From NCBI RefSeq assembly GCF_030929615.1, contig NZ_JAVFVU010000012.1:1-64000 (forward strand): 64,000 nucleotides of DNA. The letters are read 5' to 3'. Every line of letters begins with the position of its first letter. The first letter of the stretch is position 1. The translations under genes were made by a program, and so were the position numbers. This DNA comes from Dyadobacter sp. LHD-138 (GTDB taxonomy: Bacteria; Bacteroidota; Bacteroidia; Cytophagales; Spirosomataceae). The notes beneath the pieces were generated by a model. The model was not told the DNA's origin. It saw nothing but the letters and a program-made list of their open reading frames with translations, and made no database searches. Below are positions 18,156 to 27,512 of the stretch, piece after piece.

Positions 18156-20438
18156 TTATTTATTTCCTGACAGGTTCGTGTCGAATCTTTGCACCGTATA
18201 CACACCTTCCACCTGTTCGAGCTTGCTGATCAGCACATCCAAATGCCGCGTATCCTGTACATAAAGCCTGATATCTCCATTGAAAACGCCATCTTTGGTA
18301 TCGATGGTAAGTCCACGCATGTTGATATGAAGCTCATTGGAAATAATTCGGGTCACGTCGTTGATCAGACCAACCCGATCCGTTCCCGAAATATAAAGCC
18401 CGGCAAGGAAAGCTTCGTCCTTATTCGACTCCCACTTTGCTTTGATGATACGATTTCCGTGTTTGGACATTAATTCAGCCGCGTTCGGACAAGTTGTCCT
18501 GTGAATTTTAATACCTTCGTTAATAGTCACAAAACCGAAAACGTCATCCCCGGCAATCGGATTACAACAGGGTGCCAGTTTGTAATCAATTTTGTCCATA
18601 TCATCGCCGATCAGCAGCGTATCGCTGTCAGCCCGGTCGCCATGAATATTCTTTAAAAGTTTGGTATAAGCTTTACCGTCTGCCCCGTCAACCTGTGGAA
18701 TAACAGCGGTGATCGCTTTTCTTTCCTTCGCCTCCTTCTCTCTTTTAAATCTTTTTAATTCATCCAGCTGAACATATCCTTTTCCAATCTTGTAGAAAAA
18801 GTCGGAAGCGGTTTTACATTCAAAAAAAGCACGCAGCTGGTTCACAACTTCCGCGGTCAGTTCTATCCCCAGAATTTTAAGCTTCTTTTCAACCATCTGA
18901 CGACCGTCCGTTTCATAGCGACGGTTATCTTCTTTCAAAAAGTCTTTTATCCGGGCACGTGCTTTGGAAGTTCGTACAATACGCAGCCAGTCTTCATTCG
19001 GCTTTTGTTTGTTGGACGTTATGATTTCAATCTGATCGCCATTATTGAGCACATAACTGATCGGAACAAGGATTCCGCCCACTTTGGCAGCCATACAATG
19101 TACGCCCACTTCCGAGTGTATTTCAAAAGCAAAATCGAGCGCCGTTGCACCGCTTTGCAATACTTTCAGTTCACCTTTTGGTGTAAAAACAAAAACCTCC
19201 TCATTAAAAAGATTGGTCCGGAATTCATCCAGAAACTCGATTGCAGCGGTTTTATCTCCAGAACCCGTTTCCAGTGTTTCACGCACCTGGCTGATCCATT
19301 GCTCAATATTTCCGCGCACCTTCGTGTCATTCCCTTTATACTTCCAGTGCGCCGCATAGCCTTTTTCCGCGATCTCGTCCATTCTCGACGTACGGATCTG
19401 CACTTCCACCCATTGGCCGCTCTTACTCATTACGGTCGAGTGCAGCGACTGATAGCCGTTGGCGCGCGGCGTACTGAGGAAATCTTTCAGCCGGTCCGGG
19501 TTAGGCTTATAGTGATCTGTCACGATGGAATAGGCCTGCCAGCAAAGTGCTTTTTCGCGGTCGCCCTCCTGAGAAGATTCCAAAACGATACGAATGGCAA
19601 ACAAATCATATATCTCCTCGAAAGGTTTGTTTTGCTTGCGCATCTTATTCCAGATCGAATAAATCGATTTGGGCCTGCCTTTGATGATATAGTTTAAACC
19701 TGCCTGTTCAAGATCCTGGGCAATCGGTTCCGTGAATTTTGAAATAAACCGGTCACGCGAGCTCTTGGTTTCTCTCAGCTTTCTCGAAATTGCACGGTAT
19801 TCCTGTGGCTCGGTATATTTGAGATACAATTCTTCCAGCTCGGATTTGATACTGTACAGACCAAGCCGGTGCGCCAAAGGAGCATAAATAAAAATTGTTT
19901 CGGATGCGATTTTGAGCTGCTTGTCACGCGGCATGCTGTCGAGCGTCCGCATGTTATGCAAACGGTCTGCCAGTTTTACCAGAATCACCCGAACATCGTC
20001 TGACAGGGTAAGCAACATTTTCCGGAAATTTTCGGCCTGCTGCGAAGTACCATATTCGAACCTCCCTGAAATTTTGGTGAGGCCGTCAATAATTTTCGCA
20101 ACTTTTTTTCCGAACAACCGGTCGATATCCTCGATACGCATATCCGTATCCTCCACCACATCATGTAGCAGGGCAGAAACGATACCCGTGGTACCCAGCC
20201 CAATTTCCTCCACGACAATCTGTGCCACGGCCAACGGGTGGTATATATAGGGTTCGCCCGATCGGCGGCGCATATCCTTATGTGCCTCCACCGATGTATA
20301 AAAGGCCTTCTTGATTAATTTTGCATCATTGTCCTTTAAAAACGGTTTGGCTGTCCGCAACAGCCTACGGTATTTTTTAAGGATATCCTTACGCTCCTGC
20401 TCCAGATCTATGCTCAGGGTTTCAACGAGTTGCTCCAA
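18156..20438 (-). CDS. relA: Bifunctional (p)ppGpp synthetase/hydrolase
   Basis: The 760-aa protein is a long RelA/SpoT homologue that makes and degrades the stringent-response alarmone (p)ppGpp. The N-terminal HD hydrolase domain contains HDVVEDTD (92-99), so hydrolysis should be active. The synthetase domain includes GRPKSIYSIWNKM and DLFAIRIV (about 253-290). It is followed by a TGS domain (VFVFTPKGELKVL), a helical region, a zinc-finger-like CCNPIAGDDVFGF segment and a C-terminal ACT domain (DRVGLINDVTRIISNE). The length is normal. It is transcribed leftward, away from tRNA-Leu. Confidence 0.96.
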   Translation of the reverse strand: MEQLVETLSIDLEQERKDILKKYRRLLRTAKPFLKDNDAKLIKKAFYTSVEAHKDMRRRSGEPYIYHPLAVAQIVVEEIGLGTTGIVSALLHDVVEDTDMRIEDIDRLFGKKVAKIIDGLTKISGRFEYGTSQQAENFRKMLLTLSDDVRVILVKLADRLHNMRTLDSMPRDKQLKIASETIFIYAPLAHRLGLYSIKSELEELYLKYTEPQEYRAISRKLRETKSSRDRFISKFTEPIAQDLEQAGLNYIIKGRPKSIYSIWNKMRKQNKPFEEIYDLFAIRIVLESSQEGDREKALCWQAYSIVTDHYKPNPDRLKDFLSTPRANGYQSLHSTVMSKSGQWVEVQIRTSRMDEIAEKGYAAHWKYKGNDTKVRGNIEQWISQVRETLETGSGDKTAAIEFLDEFRTNLFNEEVFVFTPKGELKVLQSGATALDFAFEIHSEVGVHCMAAKVGGILVPISYVLNNGDQIEIITSNKQKPNEDWLRIVRTSKARARIKDFLKEDNRRYETDGRQMVEKKLKILGIELTAEVVNQLRAFFECKTASDFFYKIGKGYVQLDELKRFKREKEAKERKAITAVIPQVDGADGKAYTKLLKNIHGDRADSDTLLIGDDMDKIDYKLAPCCNPIAGDDVFGFVTINEGIKIHRTTCPNAAELMSKHGNRIIKAKWESNKDEAFLAGLYISGTDRVGLINDVTRIISNELHINMRGLTIDTKDGVFNGDIRLYVQDTRHLDVLISKLEQVEGVYTVQRFDTNLSGNK

Positions 20439-20532
20439 TGCTTAATAGTAATTAGTACGCTTCACCAAAATAACAAATTTTAGCGAGATTATTCAATGAA
20501 AAAAAATATTTCAAAAATATTTTTCAAAAAGC

Positions 20533-20564
20533 TTGCATGTTTAAAACAAACTTTGCTACCTTTG
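20533..20564 (+). promoter_or_regulatory. Promoter of tRNA-Leu(UAG)
   Basis: TTG at 20,533-20,535 and TACCTTTG at 20,557-20,564, 21 bp apart, fit the Bacteroidota housekeeping promoter (TTG - about 20 - TAnnTTTG). Transcription would begin about 40 bp before the tRNA. Confidence 0.65.
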
Positions 20565-20610
20565 CACTCCCAACCAACGACAAGGGTTGAAGATTAAAGA
20601 GAAAATAAGA

Positions 20611-20692
20611 GCGGGCGTGGCGGAACTGGTAGACGTGCTAGACTTAGGATCTAGTGCCGCAAGGCGTGGGGGTTCGATTCCCTCCGCCCGTA
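20611..20692 (+). tRNA. tRNA-Leu (anticodon UAG)
   Basis: The sequence folds as a class II leucine tRNA. It has acceptor GCGGGCG against CGCCCGT, D arm with CTGGTAGA, anticodon stem CTAGA/TCTAG around the loop CTTAGGA (anticodon TAG), a long variable arm (TGCCGCAAGGCG), T loop TTCGATT and discriminator A. CCA is not encoded. It decodes CUA codons. A terminator follows at 20,770. Confidence 0.95.
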
Positions 20693-20769
20693 CGAACAAC
20701 AAGGGACTGACGGGGCGTCATATTTCCTATCTGAAATAAGAAGATGAACTGCTCCGAAGAAAACCCGTC

Positions 20770-20808
20770 AAATGCCCTCAGGACACTGTTTTGAGGGCAT
20801 TTTTGTTT
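20770..20808 (+). terminator. Terminator after tRNA-Leu
   Basis: The stem AAATGCCCTCA / TGAGGGCATTT with an 11-base loop and a T run lies between the tRNA and tig, so tig probably depends mainly on its own promoter or on readthrough. Confidence 0.8.
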
Positions 20809-20854
20809 TGCGTTTTATCTAAAAAAGGACATTTACTAATATCATAAGCAACGC

Positions 20855-22198
20855 ATGGAAGTTTTGTTAGAAAAGAGTTCGCCAACATTGGCCTCTCTTA
20901 AAGTTAAGCTAACCAAAGATGATTACCAGCCGAAGGTTGATAAATCCATTAAGGATTATACCAAACGTGTGAGTTTAAAAGGCTTTCGTCCGGGCAAAGT
21001 GCCGTCCCATGTAATCCAGCGCATGTATGGAAAAAGCATATTGGTGGACGAAGTAAACAGTCTTTTGAGCAACGCAGTAAGTACTTATATCCGCGAAAAT
21101 AAATTACAGGTTGTGGGAGATCCGATCCCGAACCGTGAAAAAGCAGAAGAAGCTAACTGGGACAAGCCTGCTGATTTCGAATTTAGCTACGATCTTGGTC
21201 TTGCAACGGATTTCGAAGTTAAACTTCCTGAAATTTCTGCGGTAAAACGTTACACCATTGAAACGGACGCAACCGAACTGACTAAAACAGTTGACAGCCT
21301 TCGCGAAAGATTTGCTGACAGCATCCACCCGGAAGTAAGTGAATTGGGTGACATGGTGTTCGGTGAATTGAAGCAGGAATCAAGCGAATTTACAACCCGT
21401 ACAGCGATCCCTACAAAACAGGTTGCAGAAGAAAACCAGGCTAAATTTATCGGTCTCAAAAAAGGTGACGTCGTTACGTTTGATATCCAGAATACTTTTG
21501 CTGACCAGTCTGCAATCGCACACGTTACAGGAAAGAAAAAAGAAGATATCGGAGCACTTTCAGGTGATTACACTTTGATCGTTGAAGATATCACCCGTTC
21601 GGCTCCTGCGGAAGTTAACCAGGAATTCTTCGACAAAGTACTTGGACCAGGAATCGCTGACAGCGAGGAATCGTTCAACGAAAAAGTTACGGAAGTAATT
21701 AAAGGCAACTACGAACGCGAAACAGAAGCATTGCTTCGTCGTGATTTGGAAACTGCTTTGATCGATTCGATCCAGATCGATCTTCCAGGCGAATTCCTTA
21801 AAGACTGGTTGGAACGTACCAACGAAGGCAAGTTCACCCGTGAGCAAATTGAGGAACAATTCGAAGATTTCCAGAAATCATTGAAACTGAGCCTTATCAA
21901 AAATAAAATCGCTGATTCAGAAGGCGTTAAAGTTGAATATCCTGAAATTCTTGAATTTACGAAACAAATGGTTCGTGGTCAGTTCGGAATGTACGGTGAC
22001 GACGACAGCATGGCTGACACCATTGACCGTGTGGCGGCTGGTTACCTTGCAGACAAAGAACGCGATAACTATTCTCAGATATTCAATCAGGTTTTCGATA
22101 ACAAAATCATTGATATCGTTCGTACCCAGGTGGCTACGGATGAGCAGACAATCGATGTTGCGGCATTCGAAAAACTTGCGAAAGGCGAAGTTGCTTAA
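20855..22198 (+). CDS. tig: Trigger factor
   Basis: The 447-aa protein is the ribosome-associated chaperone that meets nascent chains at the exit tunnel. The N-terminal domain contains the ribosome-binding signature GFRPGKVPSHVI (about residues 45-56). A divergent PPIase-like middle region (about 150-250) and the helical C-terminal arms follow. Bacteroidota trigger factors often have a degenerate PPIase domain, as seems true here. It precedes clpP and clpX, a common grouping, though an inward-facing XRE gene is inserted between tig and clpP. Confidence 0.93.
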   Translation: MEVLLEKSSPTLASLKVKLTKDDYQPKVDKSIKDYTKRVSLKGFRPGKVPSHVIQRMYGKSILVDEVNSLLSNAVSTYIRENKLQVVGDPIPNREKAEEANWDKPADFEFSYDLGLATDFEVKLPEISAVKRYTIETDATELTKTVDSLRERFADSIHPEVSELGDMVFGELKQESSEFTTRTAIPTKQVAEENQAKFIGLKKGDVVTFDIQNTFADQSAIAHVTGKKKEDIGALSGDYTLIVEDITRSAPAEVNQEFFDKVLGPGIADSEESFNEKVTEVIKGNYERETEALLRRDLETALIDSIQIDLPGEFLKDWLERTNEGKFTREQIEEQFEDFQKSLKLSLIKNKIADSEGVKVEYPEILEFTKQMVRGQFGMYGDDDSMADTIDRVAAGYLADKERDNYSQIFNQVFDNKIIDIVRTQVATDEQTIDVAAFEKLAKGEVA

Positions 22199-22212
22199 TT
22201 GACTTCCCGATC

Positions 22213-22259
22213 CTATAACAAAGAAAGGCTGCAAATTTTGCAGCCTTTCTTTGTTATAG
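22213..22259. terminator. Bidirectional terminator, tig / XRE gene
   Basis: Perfect 23-bp arms separated by a single base (22,213-22,235 and 22,237-22,259) sit 15 bp after the tig stop. The inner stem GAAAGGCTGCA is flanked by A/T tracts that act as U runs in either direction. Confidence 0.85.
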
Positions 22260-22358
22260 CGTATTTGAAAGAAGATATTTCAAAGTTATTAAAGAAGGCA
22301 AGTTTTGAAAAACGGGGGCGTCCAGTCTTGACTTCCTTCTCTTTTCTCTACATACCTC

Positions 22359-22736
22359 TCAAAACCCGATCGGTTCCCGATTCTGCTGAATCTGCCGCCC
22401 GATTTCAGCGGCCGCCAGCGAACCAAATCTTTCTTTCCATTGGTCCAGTTCCTTTTGCAGTTTTGCGTTTGAAGCCATAAGCCGCTCATTTTCCTGGCGC
22501 AGCCATTCTGTTTCCGAAAGCGTTTTTGTTTCAAAACCCAGTAAAGCAGGCAAGGATACATCCAGCAGCCTGGCAATATTTTCCAATCGTGAAAACGAAA
22601 GTTCTGTTCTTCCTCTTTCCATATCTCCATAGGCCGTCGTTGACAATCCAAGCATATCGGCCATGTTTTCCTGTGACAATTCCTTTTGCAGCCGCAGCTG
22701 CCGGATTCTTTCTGATGGGCTTATTGTATCGCTCAT
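22359..22736 (-). CDS. XRE-family transcriptional regulator
   Basis: The 125-aa protein has an N-terminal helix-turn-helix of the XRE/Cro type (about residues 9-66): IRQLRLQKELSQENMADMLG, then TAYGDMERGRTELSFSRLEN. A leucine-rich segment follows (about 75-105: ETEWLRQENERLMASNAKLQ) that looks like a dimerising coiled coil. The target is unknown. It is convergent with tig and divergent from clpP, whose promoter region it could control, but no operator is visible. A coiled coil behind an XRE domain is common in Bacteroidota regulators. Confidence 0.85.
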   Translation of the reverse strand: MSDTISPSERIRQLRLQKELSQENMADMLGLSTTAYGDMERGRTELSFSRLENIARLLDVSLPALLGFETKTLSETEWLRQENERLMASNAKLQKELDQWKERFGSLAAAEIGRQIQQNREPIGF

Positions 22737-23037
22737 AGTCTGTAAAACGCAGAATAAATTTTTAGAATGAATTTCTGAAAGACTAAATTTTACTCGTATT
22801 ATTGGCTTTTGGGTAATAACATCTGCAAGTTAAAAAGCATTCAAAGAATCGCTTCTCGCATTTTTCGATAATTTATAACCCCAACAGACAAGGATTATTC
22901 AATGAAATAGTCAATTTTGTACAGAACAAAGAAACAAATCAGGATATTCGTATCCAGAAACTAAGACAAAAGGGTTTTTGTTCTAGCCAACATGTACTCC
23001 TTACATTACATATTATTTTAAAATTTAAAGTTTATTC
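22737..23037. promoter_or_regulatory. Divergent gap XRE / clpP
   Basis: These 301 bases are AT-rich and must contain the XRE and clpP promoters. I see no open frame of note, no strong hairpin and no clear match to the TTG/TAnnTTTG promoter. Confidence 0.35.
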
Positions 23038-23712
23038 ATGAATAACGGAAATGAATTTAGAAAATATGCCGTTCACCATCTTGGGATGAGTGGCCTTACA
23101 GTTGACGGTTACATGAACCACACTGTTGAAAACATGACCCGTTCGGTTATTGAAGAGCGTCCGATGAACTTTCGTGAAGTGGATGTTTTTTCAAGATTGA
23201 TGGCCGACCGTATTATTTTTATGGGAACGGGCGTTGATGACAACATAGCGAATATCGTAGTTGCCCAATTACTTTTTTTAGAATCTGCTGATCCGAAAAA
23301 AGATATCCTGATGTATATCAACAGTCCGGGTGGTTCTGTTTATGCAGGTTTGGGAATTTATGATACCATGCAATATGTTCGTCCAGACGTCGCAACGGTT
23401 TGTACCAGTCTTGCTGCTTCTATGGGCGCTGTTCTTTTAGCGGGCGGTGCTGCCGGCAAGCGTTCCGCACTTCCGCACGCACGTGTTATGATTCACCAGC
23501 CATCAGGCGGAGCACAGGGCACGTCGGTTGATATTGAGATCACAACCCGTGAAATCGTTAAACTTCGCCATGAATTGTACGACATCCTTGCGAATCACAC
23601 GGGACAAACGGCTGAGCAAATTGGCATTGACTCTGACCGTGACAAATGGCTGCGTGCTTACGAAGCAAAAGAATACGGACTTATCGACGAAGTTTTGACG
23701 CGCGATAAATAA
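23038..23712 (+). CDS. clpP: ATP-dependent Clp protease, proteolytic subunit
   Basis: The 224-aa serine peptidase forms the tetradecameric barrel that degrades proteins delivered by ClpX or other AAA+ partners. The nucleophile Ser128 lies in TSLAASMGA, His153 in [11 protein letters not shown] and the catalytic Asp is in the [18 protein letters not shown] region. The N-terminus is about 25 residues longer than the mature protein usually is, suggesting a processed propeptide. It precedes clpX by 389 bp with a terminator between them, so the two are adjacent but may be separately transcribed. Confidence 0.96.
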   Translation: MNNGNEFRKYAVHHLGMSGLTVDGYMNHTVENMTRSVIEERPMNFREVDVFSRLMADRIIFMGTGVDDNIANIVVAQLLFLESADPKKDILMYINSPGGSVYAGLGIYDTMQYVRPDVATVCTSLAASMGAVLLAGGAAGKRSALPHARVMIHQPSGGAQGTSVDIEITTREIVKLRHELYDILANHTGQTAEQIGIDSDRDKWLRAYEAKEYGLIDEVLTRDK

Positions 23713-23734
23713 GTTTTTTGAATTTAATTGATAC

Positions 23735-23769
23735 AAAATCGCCCGGAGATCCGTCTTTCGGGCGATTTT
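23735..23769 (+). terminator. Terminator of clpP
   Basis: The stem AAAATCGCCCG / CGGGCGATTTT with a 13-base loop and trailing Ts lies 22 bp past the clpP stop. The rest of the gap to clpX (23,770-24,101) is AT-rich with no feature I can name beyond the presumed clpX promoter. Confidence 0.85.
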
Positions 23770-24101
23770 TATTTACCGGCATACATTGAATTTGGTAACA
23801 AACTTAAAAAGCCGGAACTTTGCCAAAATTCCCTATTGCATTGACAAAGAATAAAGTTGCTCCGTTCTCTGATACTGATCATCTTATCATGGTAGTTCAG
23901 CACGTTTTTCGTCTTTATTTGTAATTAAAACGTGATTATTAATTTTAAGAGATAAAGTATTCGCAGGAATTTCAGGGTTTTGAAACAATGCCCCCAATCC
24001 TTTTGTTATAGAACATTATCCAATAGTATTTTTCATGATACAATTATTTTCATAAGTATCTGATCAATCATAGTAAATTCAATAACTGTATATATTCACC
24101 A

Positions 24102-25346
24102 ATGGCACAAGTTAGTTGTTCGTTTTGCGGACGCAAAAAAAATGAAGTTGAACTGTTACTCTCGGGGATAGATGCCCATATATGCAATCATTGCATTGCA
24201 CAGGGGTATCAGGTGATTACGGAAGAGTTGAATTCCAAAGACGATAAAAAAGAAAAGAAGACCAAATTACCAAAGCTTAAGTCAATCCCTCCGACTGAAA
24301 TCAAGCGTTTTCTCGAACAATATGTTATAGGTCAGGACGAGGCAAAACGTTCGCTGGCTGTTGCGGTCTACAATCACTACAAACGCCTTAACCAAACGGT
24401 TACGGATGATGACGTGGTGATCGAAAAATCGAATATTATCATGGTGGGTGAAACCGGAACCGGTAAAACCTATCTTGCCAAATCCATCGCGCGCATTCTT
24501 CAGGTACCGTTTTGTATTGCCGATGCAACCGTTGTTACAGAGGCAGGTTATGTTGGGGAAGATGTGGAAACCATTTTGACACGCCTTTTGCAGGCTGCCG
24601 ACTACAATGTAGAAGCAGCAGAACGCGGCATCGTTTACATCGATGAAATGGATAAAATTGCCCGTAAATCCGATAACCCATCCATCACACGTGATGTAAG
24701 CGGTGAAGGTGTACAGCAGGCGCTTTTGAAATTGCTGGAAGGTTCGTCTGTGAACGTACCACCTCAGGGTGGCCGCAAGCACCCGGATCAGAAAATGATC
24801 ACGATCAATACTGAAAATATTCTTTTCATTTGCGGCGGTGCTTTTGACGGCATCGAACGCCATATTGCAAAACGGATCAACACCCGTCCAATCGGATTTT
24901 CAGGAGATAACCGCATCATCGAAATTTTTGACAAAGGAAATCTGATGCGTTACGTGACGGCCCAGGATTTGAAATCTTTCGGACTGATCCCTGAACTTAT
25001 CGGTCGTCTGCCCGTACTTACGCACCTGAATCCACTGGATCGTGAAACGCTGCGTCGTATCTTGACGGAACCAAAAAATGCTTTGGTTAAACAATACAGC
25101 AAGCTTTTTGCAATGGAGGGCATTGCACTCCACTTTACCGAAGAAGTGCTGGATTTCATCGTTGATCAGGCAATGCTTTGCAAACTGGGTGCCCGCGGAC
25201 TTCGTGCCATTTGCGAGTCGATCATGACAGACGCGATGTTTGATTTGCCATCACAAAAAGATGTGAAGGAATTCACGATGACGCTGGATTATGCTCAGGA
25301 GAAATTCAGCAAATCATCCATGTCGCTATTACGTTCAGTAGCTTAG
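24102..25346 (+). CDS. clpX: ATP-dependent Clp protease, ATP-binding subunit ClpX
   Basis: The 414-aa AAA+ unfoldase feeds substrates to ClpP. The N-terminal zinc-binding domain has Cys6-x2-Cys9 and Cys28-x2-Cys31. The AAA+ module shows VGETGTGKT (Walker A, about 117-125), the pore loop [17 protein letters not shown] (Walker B) and the sensor-2 GARGLRAI. Length and motifs are standard. A hairpin terminator follows 20 bp after the stop. Confidence 0.97.
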   Translation: MAQVSCSFCGRKKNEVELLLSGIDAHICNHCIAQGYQVITEELNSKDDKKEKKTKLPKLKSIPPTEIKRFLEQYVIGQDEAKRSLAVAVYNHYKRLNQTVTDDDVVIEKSNIIMVGETGTGKTYLAKSIARILQVPFCIADATVVTEAGYVGEDVETILTRLLQAADYNVEAAERGIVYIDEMDKIARKSDNPSITRDVSGEGVQQALLKLLEGSSVNVPPQGGRKHPDQKMITINTENILFICGGAFDGIERHIAKRINTRPIGFSGDNRIIEIFDKGNLMRYVTAQDLKSFGLIPELIGRLPVLTHLNPLDRETLRRILTEPKNALVKQYSKLFAMEGIALHFTEEVLDFIVDQAMLCKLGARGLRAICESIMTDAMFDLPSQKDVKEFTMTLDYAQEKFSKSSMSLLRSVA

Positions 25347-25365
25347 ACAGTTAATACCTCATATA

Positions 25366-25407
25366 AAACGCCTTGCAGGTCCTGATCGGAGATGCAGGGC
25401 GTTTTTA
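25366..25407 (+). terminator. Terminator of clpX
   Basis: The stem AACGCC-TTGCA / TGCA-GGGCGTT is followed by a T run, shortly after the clpX stop codon. Confidence 0.75.
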
Positions 25408-25458
25408 TTTTATATTCTATGTCAATAGTTCTATTTTGCATCAAAAATTGAAAAGATT

Positions 25459-26229
25459 ATGGAAAATTGGCTGTCAAATAAGAATATCGTTATCATCGGA
25501 GGAACCACGGGTTTGGGATTTTCGGCCGCCAAAGCTTTTGTAAAACATGGTGGAAATGTGGTTGTGGTGGGAAGGAATCCTGAAAACTGTCTGGTCGCTG
25601 AACTCCAGCTCGGCAGTCAGGCACGAGCAAAACAAGGCGATGCGACGCAACCGAACACCGCTTTGGAAGCTATTCAATTATGTATTCGCGAATTTGGAAG
25701 TTTTGACGGGTTATACCACGTAGCAGGCGGAAGCGGAAAAAAATACGGAGACGGGCCACTGCATCAGCTAACGCTAAGCGGCTGGAACAATACACTTGAC
25801 CTTAATTTGACTTCGCTGATGTTATCCAACCAGGCGGCTGTCCAGGCTTTTCTGGGTATGGGCAAAGGCGGTACGATCTTAAATATGAGCTCAGCACTTG
25901 ACTTCTCCCCTTTCCCGGGGCATTTTTCGGCACATGCTTATGCCACGGCAAAATCTGCGGTTATCGGGTTTTCAAAATCCATTGCCGCCACCTATGCGCC
26001 AAATAATATCCGTATCAATGTACTGGCGCCATCGATCATTGAAAGCGCTCAGAATAAAGACCAGCAGATTGAGGAGTTTATCAGTGCAAAACAGACATTA
26101 AACGGAGGTCGTTTTGGCTTGCCCGCAGACCTTGACGGTGCGGCCGTTTACTTCATGTCGGACCTTTCCAAATTCACCACCGGGCAGACGCTGACCGTCG
26201 ATGGAGGCTGGAATCTGACAGAAGGATAA
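25459..26229 (+). CDS. Short-chain dehydrogenase/reductase
   Basis: The 256-aa protein is a classical SDR oxidoreductase. It has the NAD(P)-binding GGTTGLGFSAA (residues about 15-25), NMSSALDF with the catalytic Ser, YATAKSAVIGFSKS with the Tyr-x3-Lys pair and the C-terminal GQTLTVDGGWN. It probably reduces or oxidises a small alcohol/ketone; the substrate cannot be inferred. It stands alone between clpX and the PfkB kinase, all on the plus strand. Confidence 0.9.
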   Translation: MENWLSNKNIVIIGGTTGLGFSAAKAFVKHGGNVVVVGRNPENCLVAELQLGSQARAKQGDATQPNTALEAIQLCIREFGSFDGLYHVAGGSGKKYGDGPLHQLTLSGWNNTLDLNLTSLMLSNQAAVQAFLGMGKGGTILNMSSALDFSPFPGHFSAHAYATAKSAVIGFSKSIAATYAPNNIRINVLAPSIIESAQNKDQQIEEFISAKQTLNGGRFGLPADLDGAAVYFMSDLSKFTTGQTLTVDGGWNLTEG

Positions 26230-26375
26230 GGGTGAAAAGTTTTAAGTATTTATTCGTGATAATGTAAATTGAAATAACCGTAACTCACTTTTCTGTTTAT
26301 ATTCACGTAATTTCGCCCAGCAGACACGATTTTTAGTAACTGGTTTCAATTTAATATTAAATAATTTCAAAAAAT

Positions 26376-27338
26376 ATGGCTACCGGACCCATTGTAACGC
26401 TGACTATTAACCCGGCTTTGGATAAGAGTGCTAACGTTGACCGCATCGTGCCGGAAAACAAGCTTCGTTGCGACACACCCAACTTTGAAGCCGGTGGTGG
26501 TGGAATTAATGTTGCCAAAGCTATTCACCGTCTTGGTGGAAATCCGATTGCCGTATTCACGATTGGCGGGCCTACGGGCCAACGCCTGCACAAACTCGTG
26601 AAAAGTGAGGGTGTGGAAACGATGGTTATTGAAACCAAGCAATGGACCCGTGAAAATTTTCACGTGCTGGAAACCAGCACGGGTTTTCAATATCGGTTTG
26701 GCGTGCCCGGTACAGAATTAATGCCGACAGAAGTTCGTTCGATTCTTGAAACAATTGAAGAATTTGATCCAAAACCTTCTTACATCATAGCCAGCGGAAG
26801 TTTGCCGCCGGGTGCTCCTGCTGATTTCTATGGACAAATCGCAAAAATCGCTCACAAACAAGGTGCACGTTTCATTGCGGATGCGTCGGGAGATGCGTTG
26901 AAATCTGCGACAGAAGCCGGTGTATATCTGTTAAAACCCAATATTACGGAGCTAAGTCAGCTGGTTGGTGTGGACAAACTCGAAATGGATGATGTCGATG
27001 ACGCTGCCCGCGCATTGATCATTCGTAATCAGTGTGAGGTGGTCGTCGTATCGATGGGTGCTATGGGTGCCATGCTGGTAACGGAAGATCAGGTTGAACA
27101 TATTCCCGCGCCTCCGGTTAAGAAAAAAAGTGCCGTTGGGGCCGGTGACAGTATGGTGGCCGGCATTGTCTGGACGCTTTCACAAGGAAAATCATTGCGG
27201 GAAGCCGTGAGAATGGGCGTTGCCTGCGGATCGGCCGCGACGATGAGTGCCGGAAGTGAATTGTTTAAAATGCAGGATGTGAATAAACTCATGGACTGGT
27301 TAAACCGCTACGGGCAACGTTATTCAGGAAATTCCTGA
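26376..27338 (+). CDS. pfkB: PfkB-family sugar-phosphate kinase
   Basis: The 320-aa kinase belongs to the PfkB/ribokinase superfamily, nearest in look to 6-phosphofructokinase 2 and 1-phosphofructokinase. It starts VTLTINPALDKSANVDRI and has the family substrate-binding FEAGGGGINVAKAIHRLGG (residues about 44-62). The anion hole and catalytic base are in GAGDSMVAGIVW (about 254-265). The preference among fructose-6-phosphate, fructose-1-phosphate and tagatose-6-phosphate cannot be told. No phosphotransferase gene lies nearby, which slightly favours a 6-phosphofructokinase role. Confidence 0.85.
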   Translation: MATGPIVTLTINPALDKSANVDRIVPENKLRCDTPNFEAGGGGINVAKAIHRLGGNPIAVFTIGGPTGQRLHKLVKSEGVETMVIETKQWTRENFHVLETSTGFQYRFGVPGTELMPTEVRSILETIEEFDPKPSYIIASGSLPPGAPADFYGQIAKIAHKQGARFIADASGDALKSATEAGVYLLKPNITELSQLVGVDKLEMDDVDDAARALIIRNQCEVVVVSMGAMGAMLVTEDQVEHIPAPPVKKKSAVGAGDSMVAGIVWTLSQGKSLREAVRMGVACGSAATMSAGSELFKMQDVNKLMDWLNRYGQRYSGNS

Positions 27339-27419
27339 ATTTAAGGATAGCAGCCAAAATATATTCGGGGGCCGCATCTTTAACAAACCCGAAGGGTTAT
27401 CAGTATTATAGCAACTACT

Positions 27420-27457
27420 AAAAGAGCTTATCGCCTAAAAAACGATAGGCTCTTTTT
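27420..27457 (+). terminator. Terminator of the PfkB gene
   Basis: The stem AAAAGAGC-TATCG / CGATA-GGCTCTTTT, with one mismatch and a T run, lies about 80 bp past the stop. Confidence 0.7.
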
Positions 27458-27512
27458 ATAAGACATAGGGAGAAATTTACCTGATATGTCTTTTCCATGA
27501 AAACAATAATTC